Both the position numbers and the translations under genes were made by a program. Source: Firmicutes bacterium UBA5010 (GTDB taxonomy: Bacteria > Bacillota > Clostridia > Tissierellales > Sedimentibacteraceae). Taken from it: a stretch of 60,953 bases of DNA. Shown here piece after piece: positions 43,195 through 52,387 of this stretch (positions are counted from its first letter, which is position 1; every line of letters starts with the position of its first letter). The stretch covers positions 1-60,953 of the forward strand of contig DGYI01000017.1 in assembly GCA_002396645.1 (NCBI GenBank), read 5' to 3'. The notes beneath the pieces are model-generated. The model ran no database searches, was not told where the DNA came from, and saw only the letters and a program-made list of their open reading frames with translations.

Positions 43195-43710
43195 ATTCGA
43201 ATTTTAGTATTTTTCTTTTCCAAAATAAAAATACTTGGATATATAGTGTTTTTATATATAGATATTTATTATAAAATAAAAAGTCTTTGAAAATATTAGA
43301 AATCTTTGATATTTCAAGGACTTTTTATTTTTTAAAATATTTTATTATTTATAAATTTTGTTAATAATGTATCAATATTATTTACAAAATATTAAAAATA
43401 ATGTTAAAGTATCTTGAAAAAATATTCCAAAATAAAAACTTAAATCCTTGTATTGAAATATGAATCACATTTCATATTTAATCGTAAATTACATTAGACT
43501 TATTTAAATTAAGGGAAATCGTATACAATAAAATTATTATAACAAATTAATATTATTATATTGAAATTTTTTATTAATGAGTTATAATAAAGAAGTAATT
43601 ATATAAAATAATTTGTTAAAAATTTAGCAAATGATACAGACTGCTTGTAAAATAAAAAAATACTTAGCAGTCAATAATAAAATAGGCAAAAAATTATAAG
43701 GAGTGAGATT
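43195..43710 (+). promoter_or_regulatory. TetR terminator and acd leader with FadR-like site
   Basis: A 17-bp stem with one mismatch (43279-43296 with 43309-43325, then T) terminates the regulator gene. ATGAATCACATTTCAT (43460-43475) is the third operator-like palindrome, 235 bases before acd. The rest is very AT-rich; I see no coding frame and no convincing -35/-10 pair close to the gene. Confidence 0.6.
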
Positions 43711-44850
43711 ATGAATTTTGAATTAAGCAAAGAACAGCAAATGGCTCAAGAATTATTCAGAACATTTACTGTTAATGAAGTTAAGCCATTGGCTCACGAG
43801 ATTGATGAGCAGGAAAGATTTCCTGTAGAAACAGTTGAAAAATTCAAAAAATATGGATTTTTAGGAATTCCGTTTCCAAAAGAGTATGGAGGACAGGGTG
43901 CTGATAATTTAAGCTATATAATGGCTGTAGAGGAATTGTCAAAGGCTTGTGGAACATCAGGCGTTATAGTATCTGCTCATACATCTTTATGTGCTGCTCC
44001 GATATATGAATTTGGTACAGAGGAGCAAAAACAAAAATATTTGGTTCCATTAGCAAACGGTACTCATTTAGGAGCTTTCGGCCTTACAGAAGCGGGAGCG
44101 GGAACCGATGCTGCCGGACAACAAACTAAAGCTGTTTTAGACGGAGATAACTATATACTTAACGGTACAAAAATATTTATAACGAATGCAAGCTATGCGG
44201 ATATTTTTATAATAATGGCGATGACAGACAAGTCTAAAGGAACAAGAGGAATTTCTGCATTTATAGTAGAAAGAAATTTTCCGGGTTTCTCGGTAGGCAA
44301 AGAAGAGCACAAAATGGGTATCAGAGGCTCTGCAACGTGTGAATTAATTATGGAAAATTGTATAGTACCAAAAGCAAATCTTCTTGGAAAAGAAGGAGAT
44401 GGATTCAAAATAGCTATGAAAACACTTGATGGCGGAAGAATCGGTATAGCTGCTCAGGCTCTTGGCATAGCTCAAGGCTCAATTGATGAGACTGTTAAGT
44501 ATGTTAAGGAAAGAAAACAGTTTGGCAGATCTATTTCTGCATTCCAAAACACTCAATTCCAATTAGCAGATATGCAAGCGAGAGTTGAAGCTGCAAGATT
44601 GTTGGTTTATAAGGCAGCTTGTCTTAAAGATGCTAAAAAACCATATGCTGTAGAGGCTGCAACAGCTAAATTGTTTGCGGCTGAGACTGCAATGGCAGTA
44701 ACTACAAAAGCGGTTCAATTGTTCGGCGGATATGGATATACAAGAGATTATCCTGTTGAAAGAATGATGCGTGATGCTAAAATAACTGAAATATATGAGG
44801 GTACTTCAGAAGTGCAAAGAATGGTTATAAGTGCCAACATGCTGAAGTAA
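43711..44850 (+). CDS. Acyl-CoA dehydrogenase (short/branched-chain type)
   Basis: FAD-dependent acyl-CoA dehydrogenase of 379 residues, introducing the 2,3-double bond in beta-oxidation. Signatures are AFGLTEAGAGTDAAGQQTKAV (substrate and FAD binding), IFITNASYADIF, QLFGGYGYTRDYPVERMMRDAKI and the catalytic Glu363 in ITEIYEGTSEVQRM. The sequence is of the butyryl-/isovaleryl-CoA dehydrogenase group. It is followed by etfB and etfA, the bcd-like order of Clostridia, so electrons pass to ETF. AAGGAG lies before ATG 43711. Confidence 0.94.
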   Translation: MNFELSKEQQMAQELFRTFTVNEVKPLAHEIDEQERFPVETVEKFKKYGFLGIPFPKEYGGQGADNLSYIMAVEELSKACGTSGVIVSAHTSLCAAPIYEFGTEEQKQKYLVPLANGTHLGAFGLTEAGAGTDAAGQQTKAVLDGDNYILNGTKIFITNASYADIFIIMAMTDKSKGTRGISAFIVERNFPGFSVGKEEHKMGIRGSATCELIMENCIVPKANLLGKEGDGFKIAMKTLDGGRIGIAAQALGIAQGSIDETVKYVKERKQFGRSISAFQNTQFQLADMQARVEAARLLVYKAACLKDAKKPYAVEAATAKLFAAETAMAVTTKAVQLFGGYGYTRDYPVERMMRDAKITEIYEGTSEVQRMVISANMLK

Positions 44851-44889
44851 TAAGGATAATTATATATAATTTTAAGGAGGATATATACT

Positions 44890-45675
44890 ATGAATATAGT
44901 AGTTTGCATAAAACAAGTACCGGATACTACAGAAGTTAAGCTTGACCCGAAAACTAATACTCTTATAAGAGATGGAGTGCCAAGCATAATAAATCCGGAT
45001 GATAAAGCAGGCTTAGAAGCTGCACTTAGAATAAAAGACGAAATGGGAGCTCATATTACGGTAATATCAATGGGACCTGCACAAGCAGACCTTGCATTGA
45101 GAGAAGCACTTGCCATGGGAGCCGATGATGCGATACTTGTTTCTGACAGAGCCTTTGGAGGAGCTGATACTTGGGCTACCTCGTCTACTTTGGCTGCTGC
45201 AATAAAAAATTTGAAATATGATTTGATTATAACAGGAAGACAAGCGATAGACGGAGATACAGCTCAAGTTGGACCACAGATAGCAGAACATCTTGGGCTT
45301 GCAAATATAAGCTATGCGGAAGAAATAAAAGTTGAAGGCGACAGCATAATAGTAAAAAGACAATTCGAGGACAGACACCACATAATAAAGTCAAAAATGC
45401 CTGTGCTCATAACTGCCTTGACTGAACTAAATGCACCGAGATACATGACTCCGGGCGGAATTTTTGATGCTTACAGAGAAAAAGAAGTTAAACTTTGGAC
45501 TCTTAATGATATAGATGTAGATACAAGCAATATAGGATTAAAAGGCTCTCCTACTAAAGTTAAAAAGTCATTTACAAAGCAGGCTAAGCAAGCAGGAAAA
45601 GTTTATAATAACTTAGATGCTTCAGAAGCGGCAGAAATCATTATAAGTACCTTACAAGAGAAATTTATAATTTAG
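44890..45675 (+). CDS. etfB: Electron transfer flavoprotein beta subunit
   Basis: Beta subunit of 261 residues accepting electrons from the acyl-CoA dehydrogenase encoded upstream. The typical start CIKQVPDTTEVKLDPKTNTLIRDGVPSIINPDDKAGLEAAL is present, then ISMGPAQADLALREALAMGADDAILVSD and the recognition region RQAIDGDTAQVGPQIAEHL. It binds AMP or, in bifurcating types, a second FAD; the sequence by eye does not settle which. It lies 39 bases after acd and 12 before etfA. Confidence 0.94.
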   Translation: MNIVVCIKQVPDTTEVKLDPKTNTLIRDGVPSIINPDDKAGLEAALRIKDEMGAHITVISMGPAQADLALREALAMGADDAILVSDRAFGGADTWATSSTLAAAIKNLKYDLIITGRQAIDGDTAQVGPQIAEHLGLANISYAEEIKVEGDSIIVKRQFEDRHHIIKSKMPVLITALTELNAPRYMTPGGIFDAYREKEVKLWTLNDIDVDTSNIGLKGSPTKVKKSFTKQAKQAGKVYNNLDASEAAEIIISTLQEKFII

Positions 45676-45687
45676 TGGAGGTTAATT

Positions 45688-46701
45688 ATGAATATAGCAG
45701 ATTACAAAGGTATCTTTGTTTTCATAGAACAAAGAGATAAAAAAATTGAAAAAGTTTCTTTAGAGCTGATTGGAAAAGCAAAAGAATTAGCAGGCGTTAT
45801 AAACACTACTGTTACAGCTGTTCTGCCCGGATACGAGATGGATGAGCAGGCACGAGAACTTAATTATTACGGAGCTGATAATGTTATATATATTGAAAAT
45901 AAAAATTTAGATGTTTATATGACAGAGCCGTATACTCATGCATTAGTTGAAGTTATAAATAAATCTAAGCCGGAAATTGTATTGTTCGGAGCTACTGCTA
46001 TCGGAAGAGACTTGGCACCGAGAGTTTCGGCAAGAGTTAAAACAGGATTGACAGCAGACTGTACATCACTTGAAATAAATGTAGAAGAAAATAATAATTT
46101 GATGATGACAAGACCGGCATTTGGCGGAAATATCATGGCTACGATAGTTTGCCCTGATCACAGACCGCAAATGGCAACAGTAAGACCTGGGGTTATGAAA
46201 CAATTGCCTATAAACAGAAATAATATAGTAAATGTTGAAAAATTGGAATTAACTATTCCGGAAGATTATATCAATGTAGAAATTCTTGATGTCATAAAGC
46301 AAGTTCAAGAAAAGATGAAAATTGAAGATGCTAAGGTTATAGTATCAGGAGGAAGAGGAATAGGCACAGCAGAAAATTTTGCAATGCTTGAAGAGCTTGC
46401 GGATCTTCTCGGCGGAACTATATCAGCTTCAAGAGCTGCTGTGGATGCAGGCTGGATTGCCAAAGACAGACAGGTAGGACAGACAGGAAAAACAGTAAGA
46501 CCGAATTTATATATAGCTTGCGGTATTTCAGGAGCTATACAGCATATAGCGGGTATGGAAGAATCAGACCTTATTATTGCTATCAATAAGGATGAATATG
46601 CACCTATTTTTGAAGTGGCAGACGTTTCTGTTGTCGGCGATATAAATAAAATAATTCCTCAATTTATCGAAGAATTAAAGAAAGTAAGAACTAAAAAGTA
46701 G
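45688..46701 (+). CDS. etfA: Electron transfer flavoprotein alpha subunit
   Basis: Alpha subunit of 337 residues, carrying FAD. The N-terminal domain has TAVLPGYEMDEQARELNYYGADNVIYI; the C-terminal FAD domain has VSGGRGIGTAENFAMLEELADLLGGTISASRAAVDAGWIAKDRQVGQTGKTVRPNLYIACGISGAIQH, then INKDEYAPIFEVADVSVVGD. No N-terminal ferredoxin domain is fused, unlike some clostridial EtfA. It is the last gene of the acd unit and is followed by a terminator. Confidence 0.94.
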   Translation: MNIADYKGIFVFIEQRDKKIEKVSLELIGKAKELAGVINTTVTAVLPGYEMDEQARELNYYGADNVIYIENKNLDVYMTEPYTHALVEVINKSKPEIVLFGATAIGRDLAPRVSARVKTGLTADCTSLEINVEENNNLMMTRPAFGGNIMATIVCPDHRPQMATVRPGVMKQLPINRNNIVNVEKLELTIPEDYINVEILDVIKQVQEKMKIEDAKVIVSGGRGIGTAENFAMLEELADLLGGTISASRAAVDAGWIAKDRQVGQTGKTVRPNLYIACGISGAIQHIAGMEESDLIIAINKDEYAPIFEVADVSVVGDINKIIPQFIEELKKVRTKK

Positions 46702-46715
46702 ATATATGTAGAAAA

Positions 46716-46745
46716 AGCCGAGTATGAAACCTCGGCCTTTTTTTT
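46716..46745. terminator. Bidirectional terminator between etfA and the spore protein gene
   Basis: AGCCGAG (46716-46722) pairs with CTCGGCCT (46731-46738), with T after and A before. Confidence 0.85.
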
Positions 46746-46751
46746 ATTTAA

Positions 46752-46964
46752 TTATTTACCGCTCATTTGTCTTTGAGCCATTTCAACTAATTTTTTAGTC
46801 ATGTATCCGCCAACATAACCGTTTTGTCTAGCTGTTAAATTTCCTTTATCCATTGATTCATAGTTAGCTAATCCTAATTCATTAGCTATTTCTGTCTTCA
46901 TTTGGTTAAGAGCTTGCTTTGCTTCTGGAACAACTATGTTATTTGATCCTGAATTGTTATTCAT
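46752..46964 (-). CDS. Alpha/beta-type small acid-soluble spore protein
   Basis: DNA-protecting spore protein of 70 residues. The two conserved SASP blocks are visible: ALNQMKTEIANELGL (containing the GPR protease cleavage region TEIANELG) and NLTARQNGYVGGYMTKKLVEMAQ. This shows that the organism forms endospores. The start is ATG 46964 with AAAGGAG 8 bases upstream; a GTG at 46973 overlaps that site. Expression would be from a forespore promoter, which I could not identify with confidence. Confidence 0.93.
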   Translation of the reverse strand: MNNNSGSNNIVVPEAKQALNQMKTEIANELGLANYESMDKGNLTARQNGYVGGYMTKKLVEMAQRQMSGK

Positions 46965-47472
46965 ATAGTTCACTCCTTTCTTTTGTGGATGTAATTATAT
47001 TATTTGTAAGATTAGTTTTTTTAATCATGTAAATAAATGTTAGTCTAGAAATTAATTCTAATTAATTCTAGAAGCTTATCAAAATAAATTTACATACTTT
47101 TTTTGATAAAAATCTTCTCAAATAATATAAGATTATATTAACCAAAATCATTGTGAATATAGCTGTTAATTATTGCTTTTTCAAAAAAATTGTGTAAAAT
47201 ATGGACATAAACAATTTTAAATAACATTAATTTAATTTTACCGCATAAAATATAGTGTAGCACCGGATGAATTGAATTATGTAAACGTTTATTATTTTTT
47301 ATATTAATTATTACAATTTTTTGTTGCTTTTTTTTTTTTCATATGCTAATATACTATAGAAGCACATAAAAATATAGGTTAATGTTTTCCTATAAAATAC
47401 ATAAAAGTGTGCAAAAAGCTAGATCTTTCGCATTTTGCGAAAAGATTACAATCTTTAGGAGGGAGTTTTATA
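46965..47472. promoter_or_regulatory. Intergenic region between the spore protein gene and oppA
   Basis: About 500 very AT-rich bases without a supported frame. An imperfect palindrome built on TCTAGAA...TTCTAGA lies at 47043-47073. A TATACT box at 47350-47355 could be the oppA -10, but its -35 is unclear. Just before oppA a stem (ATCTTTCGCA with TGCGAAAAGAT, about 47423-47446) and AATCTTT at 47450-47456 could form competing structures next to the GGAGGGAG ribosome site. Confidence 0.4.
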
Positions 47473-49413
47473 ATGAAGAAAATTTTAGCGTTAATGCTTG
47501 TTTTAGCCCTGGTATTCAGTCTTGCGGCTTGTGGACCAAAAGATAAAGATACCGATGTTAAGCCGCCGGTTGACAATGGCAACGAGCAAAAAGGTGATGA
47601 CGAAGAACCTGGTAATGAAGAACCTGGTAATCAACAAAGAGAAGCAGCAGGAAGCATAACTTATGGTAGCAATACTGATATGAATGGTGATTTCTTTACA
47701 ACTATGTGGGGAAATAACGCGTCAGATGCTATAGTTAAGGATTTAATCCATGGTTATAACACTGTTGTTTATCAAAAAGAAAGCGGTTCTTATGAAGTTG
47801 ACAGTACAGTAGTAAAAGAGCTTAAAACTACTGACAATGCTGACGGAACTAAAACTTTTGAAATTGAAATCAACAATGATTTAGTTTACAATGACGGATC
47901 GCCTATAACAGCAAAAGACTATATATTTGCTATCTTATTGACATCACATCCTGAAACAACTGATATCGGTGGCAGTACAACAGGCGGTATTGATTATGTA
48001 GGATTTGAAGAATACAATAAGAGACCTGAAGGAAGCGAAGAAGGTCAAATCTCTGATGTATTCACAGGTGTTAGATTGTTAGGAGACCACAAATTCTCTT
48101 TAACAGTTAAAGCAAGTGAATTGCCTTACTTCTATGACATAACATTTGCTTCGGTTGTTCCTTATCCAATGTCTGTTATAGCTCCGAATGCTGATATAGT
48201 AGATGAAGGAAACGGCGTTAAAATAACTGGAGAATTCAGCTCTGAAATTTTAGACAAAACTATAAACGATCCTGATACAGGACACAGATTCAATCCGAAA
48301 GTAACAGCTGGTCCTTATATGTTAGATAATTTTGATGTATCTACTAAAATAGCTATATTAAAATTCAACCCTAACTACAAGGGAGATTACAACGGACAAA
48401 AACCTCAAGTAGCTCAACTTATATTCAAGAGAGTAACTCAAGCTACTCAAATTGATGAGTTGGTTGCAGGTACTGTTGACATATTAGGTTCTAGCGGTGG
48501 TAAAGACCTTATAGAGCCGGGCTTGGATGCTGTAGATGAAGGAAAAATCTCTGTAACTACATTCCCAAGATCTGGATTCGGTAAAATAGTATTTGTATGT
48601 GATTTGGGACCTACTCAATTCGTTAAAGTACGTCAAGCTATATCTCACTGTTTGGATGTTCCTGAATTTGCCAGACAATACTCAGGCGGATATGCATCAG
48701 TTGTTTACGGAGCATACGGTGTTGCACACTGGATGTATCAAGAAAATGCAGCTACTATAGAAAAAGAGTTCAACAAATATGCTTTTGACTTAGGAAGAGC
48801 TGAAGAGCTTCTTATCGAAGACGGTTGGACATTAAACGCTAACGGCGGAGAGTTTGTTAAAGGTACTGACGATGTACGTCACAAAATGGTTGACGGAACA
48901 CTTATGCCTTTAGTAATCAAGCACTTAGCTTCTGTTGATAATGCCGTATCTACTTTATTATCAAGTATGCTACCTGATAACTTAGCAGCTGTAGGCATGA
49001 AATATGAGCAAACTGTTGTTGAATTCCCGGTATTGCTTGACAACCTATACGGTTCTGTTCCTGAAAGACAATACAACATGATGAACCTTGCTACAAATTA
49101 TACTGCAGTATTCGACCCATACTATTCATATCATACTGATGATCAGTTCATGGGAGTAAATAACAGCAACTACTTAAAAGATGAGCAATTAATGAATTTA
49201 GCTGATCAAATGAGAAAAACTTCTGGTGATGACAGAGAAGGATATTCTAAGAAGTGGTTAGAATTCCAAAGAAGATGGAATGAGTTAGTTCCTGATCTTC
49301 CGCTGTACTCTGATGAGTATCATTCATTTATCGCTTTGAAAGTTAAGAACTATGAAGTTGATCCGTTCTGGACTTTCCAAAGAGCTATATTGTATACTTA
49401 CGTAGAGGAATAA
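47473..49413 (+). CDS. oppA: Oligopeptide-binding lipoprotein OppA
   Basis: Lipid-anchored substrate-binding protein of 646 residues for a peptide ABC importer. The signal peptide ends in lipobox SLAAC (Cys20), followed by an acidic linker (about 25-60). The mature domain is family 5 solute-binding (VVKELKTTDNADGTKTFEIEINNDLVYNDGSPITAKDYIFAIL, then VTAGPYMLDNFD and FVKVRQAISHCLDVPEFARQYSGGY). It is longer than usual (about 540). Start 47473 is fixed by GGAGGGAG; the frame extends upstream to 47407 without a site. The attenuator after it would give more binding protein than permease. Confidence 0.9.
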   Translation: MKKILALMLVLALVFSLAACGPKDKDTDVKPPVDNGNEQKGDDEEPGNEEPGNQQREAAGSITYGSNTDMNGDFFTTMWGNNASDAIVKDLIHGYNTVVYQKESGSYEVDSTVVKELKTTDNADGTKTFEIEINNDLVYNDGSPITAKDYIFAILLTSHPETTDIGGSTTGGIDYVGFEEYNKRPEGSEEGQISDVFTGVRLLGDHKFSLTVKASELPYFYDITFASVVPYPMSVIAPNADIVDEGNGVKITGEFSSEILDKTINDPDTGHRFNPKVTAGPYMLDNFDVSTKIAILKFNPNYKGDYNGQKPQVAQLIFKRVTQATQIDELVAGTVDILGSSGGKDLIEPGLDAVDEGKISVTTFPRSGFGKIVFVCDLGPTQFVKVRQAISHCLDVPEFARQYSGGYASVVYGAYGVAHWMYQENAATIEKEFNKYAFDLGRAEELLIEDGWTLNANGGEFVKGTDDVRHKMVDGTLMPLVIKHLASVDNAVSTLLSSMLPDNLAAVGMKYEQTVVEFPVLLDNLYGSVPERQYNMMNLATNYTAVFDPYYSYHTDDQFMGVNNSNYLKDEQLMNLADQMRKTSGDDREGYSKKWLEFQRRWNELVPDLPLYSDEYHSFIALKVKNYEVDPFWTFQRAILYTYVEE

Positions 49414-49456
49414 TAGGAAGAATAATCTTTAATGATTTAGCAAATCTGTAACATTT

Positions 49457-49504
49457 GGGGTGATGCAGGATCAGGTTAGCCTGTAACTGATATCACCCCT
49501 TTTT
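49457..49504 (+). terminator. Attenuator between oppA and oppB
   Basis: GGGGTGAT (49457-49464) pairs with ATCACCCC (49492-49499), followed by five T; inner bases can extend the stem. Partial termination would explain operon-internal expression differences. Confidence 0.8.
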
Positions 49505-49524
49505 AACGAATGAGGGAGGTTTAT

Positions 49525-50508
49525 ATGTTAAGATATATTTTAAAGAGACTAATGTATGTAGTTTTTGTTTTCTTTATACTGTCAATAATTCTATTCGGTA
49601 TATTCAAAATGGTTCCCGGAGATCCTGCAAAAATGATGGTAGATCCGGAATTGGCAGGTAAAGATCCGGCTAAATATCAGGCGGCTTATGAGCAGGCAAG
49701 AAAAGAGCTGGGACTGGATAAGCCGATATATATTCAATATTCTGTGTGGATTACTAAAATGCTGACAGGAGATTTTGGCTATTCTTCTAATTTCCGTAAG
49801 CCTGTTATAAATATAATCAAAGCACCGATGCTGGCAACAGTCAGAATTAATATTGTAAACTTAATTTTAGTTTTTGGTATAACTATACCGCTTGGCATAA
49901 CCACAGCGGTTAGAAAATATTCTGCTTATGATAACATAGTGCAGGTAGTTACTGTTGTTGGAGTCAGCATACCTATGTTTATTTTAGCTCTTATAGCTAT
50001 TTATTTCTTTGCTATTAAGATACCTATTTTCCCGATAAGCGGTATGGCGACTCCGGGATCTGATTATACAGGCGTAAGACTTATGCTTGACCATTTAAAA
50101 CATATGGCTTTACCGCTTATAGTTATGACATCGGCATCACTTGCAAGTATAACAAGATATGTAAGAGGGGCCATGATAGAGGTTTTAAGAATGGACTTCA
50201 TCAGAACTGCAAGAGCAAAAGGATTAAGAGAAAAGGTTGTTATATATTCTCATGCCTTCAGAAACGCTCTTATACCTGTAGTTACTATAATGACAGCATG
50301 GTTTATCGGTATATTCGGAGGATCTATAGTTATTGAAGGTACCTTCCTATGGTCCGGAATGGGACAACTTCTTATTAATTCACTTAGACAGATGGATTTT
50401 GCTGTTGTATTAACTATGAATATGTTCTATATTTTACTTGCTCTTTTGGGAAACCTTGCTATGGATTTAAGCTATATGCTTGTTGACCCACGCGTAAAAT
50501 TGTCATAG
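49525..50508 (+). CDS. oppB: Oligopeptide ABC permease OppB
   Basis: Membrane permease of 327 residues with about six membrane helices. N-terminal LRYILKRLMYVVFVFFILSIILFGIFKMVPGDP is typical of OppB/DppB. The ATPase-contact EAA loop is MDFIRTARAKGLREKVVIYSHAFRNALIPV. C-terminal VDPRVKLS is conserved. ATG 49525 follows GGGAGG; the ATG at 49510 lies within that site. It forms the channel with OppC. No unusual insertion is seen here, in contrast to its partner. Confidence 0.92.
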   Translation: MLRYILKRLMYVVFVFFILSIILFGIFKMVPGDPAKMMVDPELAGKDPAKYQAAYEQARKELGLDKPIYIQYSVWITKMLTGDFGYSSNFRKPVINIIKAPMLATVRINIVNLILVFGITIPLGITTAVRKYSAYDNIVQVVTVVGVSIPMFILALIAIYFFAIKIPIFPISGMATPGSDYTGVRLMLDHLKHMALPLIVMTSASLASITRYVRGAMIEVLRMDFIRTARAKGLREKVVIYSHAFRNALIPVVTIMTAWFIGIFGGSIVIEGTFLWSGMGQLLINSLRQMDFAVVLTMNMFYILLALLGNLAMDLSYMLVDPRVKLS

Positions 50509-50521
50509 GAGGATATGTTAA

Positions 50522-52375
50522 ATGGATAATAAAAATAATAAATCTAAAAAGAAAAACAGTATTTTCAGAATGCTTTCAAATGCGTTCAAAGGAATGTTTT
50601 TCGGAAACAATAAAGTTGAGATGTCTATTTTAGAAGAAGAGCAGATGCAAAGTCCTATGAGAACCATAATAAGGAATTTTCTAGGTAATAAAATTTCAGT
50701 GATTGGACTAATCGTATTTGTTGCAATATTTATAGGTTGCTTTGTTTATTCGGCTATTAATCCGCTCGATAAATATTTTTTTGACATAACTCAAAAAAAT
50801 ATCGGACCGGGACTTGACATAATGAGTATGCCTAAGGAATTAAACGGAAATGTAAAAGAAATAGGCGTTGGTTCTACGTTCAGCGTAGGCGTGGATAATA
50901 ACGGTAAAATGTATACATGGGGGAAAATGGACCCAAGACTTGTAGAAAGCTTAAAAGCAAACCCTGCAAGTCAATATAAGATTAAATCAGCATCTGCAGG
51001 ACTTAATCATATATTAGCTATAACAGAGGATGGACAGGCTATAACATGGGCTCCTAAAAGATTTAAATTAGAAACTCTTCCAAGCAGACTTGCCGCGGAG
51101 AAAAACGTTAAGCAGGTTGCTGCAGGATATCAATTCTCTGTTGTTGTTACAGAAGAAGGATATATGTATATATGGGGAAACACTAACTTTCTGGGATCAT
51201 TGCACCAAGACAGCATACCTGAGGATGTTCAGTGGAATGTTGATAAGGTTGATGTTAGTACAGATAATGTCATAGCTTTATTAAAGGATGGAACTATCAG
51301 AGTAATGGGAGCTGAAAGCCCTTCATACAGAAATGTTCCTGACCTTAAAAATGTAACTGATATTGCTGCAACAGACAGCGTAATGATAGCATTGTCTGAA
51401 GGCAAAGTACATGCATGGGGAAATCCTCTGCACAATCTGATGGATGTTCCGGAAGATTTGCCAAATGATTTGGTTAACATATCAGGCGGACGTTATCATT
51501 TTCTTGCTACAGATTCATCAGGAATGGTTTATAGCTGGGGAAGAAATAATTATAAACAATTAGATATACCTTCAAATATTGAAAGCGGTAAGACGAAAAT
51601 AAAAGAATTATATGCAGGATACTTCCAAAATTATGCTGTAGATGAGCAAGGAAAAGTTACAAAATGGGGATTAAAAGGATATTTAATGGGGGCTGATGAC
51701 TATGGAAGAGACGTATTTGCAAGACTTATGGCAGGCGGAAGACTTACACTTACCGTTGGTGCGGTTGCCATAACTATACAAGTAATTATCGGTGTAATCG
51801 TCGGAGGCTTCGCAGGCTTTTATGGCGGTAAAATAGACAATTTCCTTATGAGATTTGCAGAAATAGTGGGAGCTATACCTTTTATTCCGCTTGCGATGAC
51901 ATTATCTGTTGTTATCGGAAACAAGCTGACAGAAAATCAAAGAGTTTATCTGATAATGGGTATACTGGGTATACTCGGATGGTCCGGTCTTGCGCGTCTT
52001 GTAAGAGGACAGATTTTAGCTGAAAGAGAGAAGGAGTTCGTTCTTGCAGCTAAGGCGACAGGTATAAAAGAAAGAGTTATTATATTCAGACATATAATAC
52101 CGAATGTTATTACAGTAGTTATAGTAAATGCTACATTAGGATATGCTACATCACTGTTGACGGAATCATCACTTTCATACCTGGGCTTCGGTGTTCTTGA
52201 GCCGAATCCGACATGGGGTAATATGCTCACAGGCTCTCAGTCATCAAATACTATAGCAAACTATTGGTGGAGATGGGTATTCCCTGCACTTGCTCTTTCG
52301 ATGTGTACTATTAGTATAAACATGGTTGGCGATGGATTGCGTGATGCAATAGATCCTAAGTCAAATGATCGATAG
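50522..52375 (+). CDS. oppC: OppC permease with inserted seven-repeat RCC1-like propeller
   Basis: Permease of 617 residues; usual OppC/DppC proteins have about 300. The N-terminal cytoplasmic part and first membrane helix (58-79) are normal (NPLDKYFFDIT follows). At residues about 105-385 seven repeats of about 38-43 residues are inserted, each ending in a W-G-type turn (YTWG 131, ITWA 174, YIWG 216, VMG 261, HAWG 297, YSWG 337, TKWG 380), the RCC1/regulator-of-condensation pattern. The normal fold resumes exactly at GADDYGRDVFARL (390). The EAA loop ERVIIFRHIIPNVI and C-terminal GDGLRDAIDPK are intact. The propeller must lie outside the cytoplasmic membrane, between helices 1 and 2, facing the binding protein (topology inferred). 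Confidence 0.93.
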   Translation: MDNKNNKSKKKNSIFRMLSNAFKGMFFGNNKVEMSILEEEQMQSPMRTIIRNFLGNKISVIGLIVFVAIFIGCFVYSAINPLDKYFFDITQKNIGPGLDIMSMPKELNGNVKEIGVGSTFSVGVDNNGKMYTWGKMDPRLVESLKANPASQYKIKSASAGLNHILAITEDGQAITWAPKRFKLETLPSRLAAEKNVKQVAAGYQFSVVVTEEGYMYIWGNTNFLGSLHQDSIPEDVQWNVDKVDVSTDNVIALLKDGTIRVMGAESPSYRNVPDLKNVTDIAATDSVMIALSEGKVHAWGNPLHNLMDVPEDLPNDLVNISGGRYHFLATDSSGMVYSWGRNNYKQLDIPSNIESGKTKIKELYAGYFQNYAVDEQGKVTKWGLKGYLMGADDYGRDVFARLMAGGRLTLTVGAVAITIQVIIGVIVGGFAGFYGGKIDNFLMRFAEIVGAIPFIPLAMTLSVVIGNKLTENQRVYLIMGILGILGWSGLARLVRGQILAEREKEFVLAAKATGIKERVIIFRHIIPNVITVVIVNATLGYATSLLTESSLSYLGFGVLEPNPTWGNMLTGSQSSNTIANYWWRWVFPALALSMCTISINMVGDGLRDAIDPKSNDR

Positions 52376-52387
52376 GAGGATGTAGAT

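Noticed and set aside
43195..43710. Replication origin in the AT-rich gap
   Set aside because: There are no DnaA-box cluster and no dnaA/dnaN neighbours. The gap holds a terminator and an operator-like site, which are enough to account for part of it.
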